DNA of 64,000 nt, taken from NCBI GenBank assembly GCA_004292955.1, contig RDXX01000014.1, positions 27,990 to 91,989 on the forward strand. The letters run 5' to 3'. Under the pieces are notes generated by a model. It had not been told where the DNA came from. It saw nothing but the letters and a program-made list of their open reading frames with translations, and did no database searches. Position numbers and translations under genes: made by a program. Each line of letters begins with the position of its first letter. Position 1 is the first letter of the stretch. Positions 62,884 to 64,000 of the stretch are shown here, in pieces. The DNA is from Oscillatoriales cyanobacterium. Lineage in GTDB: Bacteria > Cyanobacteriota > Cyanobacteriia > Cyanobacteriales > Microcoleaceae.

Positions 62884-64000
62884 TTAGATTGTTACCTGAG
62901 TGAAATCGCCAGCGCTGAGAGTACCGGGTACACCGTTAAGCTTCGCTAACAATTGATTGGTACCCGTCACGCTAATCAAAGTTTGATTGCTGCTAGACGC
63001 AATGCTGAGTTGATTGAAACTCAAACCGGGAGCCAACCCAATTAAATCCTCGCCCTTGCGGAAATCAGTAATGATGTCACTACCCAAACTTTGATTTAGG
63101 AAAAGCGTATCGTTACCGGCGTCACCGCAGAGGACATCGTTTTCATTGTTGCCGAGCAGGAAGTCGTTGCCAATACCGCCATCGAGACTGTCGTTGTCTT
63201 TGCCGGCGTAAATCGTGTCATTTCCTGCTCCACCAAACAGCAAGTCTGTACCTTCATTACCAAACACAAGATCGTTGCCGTTGCCAGCATTAATTGTGTC
63301 ATTTCCTAAGTTGCCTAACAGGTTGTCGTCGCCATCTTCACCGAGCAAGATATCGTCATCTTTGCCACCAAAAATGGTGTCGTTGCCTCCTCCGCCGGCA
63401 ACAGTATCTTTGCCCAAATCTCCCATTAAGAAGTCATTACCATCGGCGCCAAGAATAGTGTCATTATCTTTGCCACCACTGATGGTATCGTTGCCAGCGC
63501 CACCTTGGATGAAATCAGTGCCGTCATTGCCGAAGAGCAAGTCGTTATCTGCACCGCCGTCAATGTTGTCATTGCCGCCAAGTCCGTAGATAGTGTCGTT
63601 GCCACCCAGTCCGTTAATCGACTCGGGGATGCTGCTGCCCATGATGAAATCGGCATTGTTACCCCCATTGACAGTTTTTTCGACGGGGTTGGGGGTAATG
63701 GTAGCAGGGTCAAGTTGCGGGGCCTTGAGGCTATCAAGCACGCAAGCATCGGAGGTGGGAGTGGGAGTCGGCGCGGGTGTTGGTGTCGGCGCCGGAGTTG
63801 GTGTGGGAGTGGGAGTCGGCGCGGGTGTCGGAGTTGGCGCCGGAGTTGGTGTGGGAGTGGGAGTCGGCGCGGGTGTCGGAGTTGGCGCCGGAGTTGGTGT
63901 GGGAGTGGGAGTCGGCGCGGGTGTTGGTGTCGGCGCCGGAGTTGGTGTCGGAGTGGGAGTCGGCGCGGGTGTTGGTGTCGGCGCCGGAGTTGGTGTCGGA
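62884..64000 (-). CDS. RTX exoprotein, C-terminal part (runs off the window)
   Basis: The 3' part of a larger gene whose 5' end lies beyond 64000. What is seen: a PTPTPAP linker (63750-64000), a short [24 protein letters not shown] bridge, about ten RTX repeats ([20 protein letters not shown] to GNDTLF) and the intact C-terminal module ([20 protein letters not shown] ... GDFTQVTI). It is nearly identical over 700 bases to the 59-60 kb gene and probably shares the DUF4347/beta-helix front (inference). The frame is open to the window edge; a GTG at 63741 is internal, not a start. Confidence 0.85.
   Translation of the reverse strand, partial: PTPTPAPTPTPAPTPTPTPTPAPTPTPAPTPTPTPTPAPTPTPAPTPTPTPTPAPTPTPAPTPTPTPTPAPTPTPAPTPTPTSDACVLDSLKAPQLDPATITPNPVEKTVNGGNNADFIMGSSIPESINGLGGNDTIYGLGGNDNIDGGADNDLLFGNDGTDFIQGGAGNDTISGGKDNDTILGADGNDFLMGDLGKDTVAGGGGNDTIFGGKDDDILLGEDGDDNLLGNLGNDTINAGNGNDLVFGNEGTDLLFGGAGNDTIYAGKDNDSLDGGIGNDFLLGNNENDVLCGDAGNDTLFLNQSLGSDIITDFRKGEDLIGLAPGLSFNQLSIASSSNQTLISVTGTNQLLAKLNGVPGTLSAGDFTQVTI

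Noticed and set aside
62884..63741. A complete 285-residue RTX protein
   Set aside because: The frame continues upstream through the PTP linker to the window edge; the GTG at 63741 is internal, so the gene is partial.

Overview
The window reads as chromosomal DNA of a filamentous, non-marine-type cyanobacterium, most likely an Oscillatoriales/Microcoleus-like organism. Support: a psaK photosystem I gene, abundant HIP1-type GCGATCGC sites, heptanucleotide short tandem repeats, many dispersed palindromes, and typical cyanobacterial families (AIM24 trio, DUF928 beside CHASE2-cyclase, DUF4347/RTX exoproteins, slr1658/slr1659-like regulators, a HetZ-like protein). The genus is an inference. No rRNA or tRNA gene was seen.

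Layout. 1-12 kb: HetZ-like protein, a PilB/GspE N-domain protein without an ATPase, RNase D-like exonuclease, CAP-domain lipoprotein, trpB, a two-repeat CRISPR remnant, an NTF2-like protein, three tandem AIM24 genes, an M48 protease, a SUI1-type factor and recR. 12-24 kb: prolyl oligopeptidase, then a 2459-residue secreted DUF4347/lectin/DUF11/cadherin-like/RTX protein, a hairpin tandem array and an SH3b protein with a Pro-Ala linker. 24-36 kb: a helical secreted protein, pheS, surE, a zinc-ribbon membrane protein, an aminotransferase, thioredoxin, a lipoate/octanoyl transferase, DUF928 with CHASE2 cyclase, an M50 protease with CBS domains, psaK and trpF. 36.5-39 kb: a CPBP-protease gene broken by mobile DNA, with an intact TnpB gene abutting it. 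39-45 kb: HEAT-repeat coiled-coil protein, Omp85-like protein, alpha/beta hydrolase and a histidine kinase. 45.9-56.6 kb (minus strand): a signalling cluster. 57-58.7 kb: a VOC protein coupled to a serine-recombinase-like gene. 58.9-64 kb: two closely related RTX genes, one frameshifted and one cut by the window end.

The most system-like region is 45.9-56.6 kb: a dCache-HAMP-SpoIIE phosphatase, a giant Ser/Thr kinase-AAA-GAF-SpoIIE protein, a nucleotide cyclase, a GHKL-ATPase-like protein and a STAS-like protein, all on one strand. These are the parts of a partner-switching circuit (kinase/ATPase, phosphatase, STAS antagonist) joined to second-messenger synthesis. The most striking mobile-DNA region is 36.5-38.8 kb, where an inferred 302-bp tnpB-less IS605-type element with omega-RNA-like hairpins splits a CPBP gene. 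Removing exactly that segment restores one reading frame.

Intergenic DNA is dominated by repeats: TIR-bounded MITE-like elements with two different palindromic cores, perfect 70-bp palindromes, hairpin tandem arrays, and a repeat that carries a conserved Shine-Dalgarno/ATG context. Some repeats have entered coding sequence in frame (prolyl oligopeptidase, Omp85-like protein).
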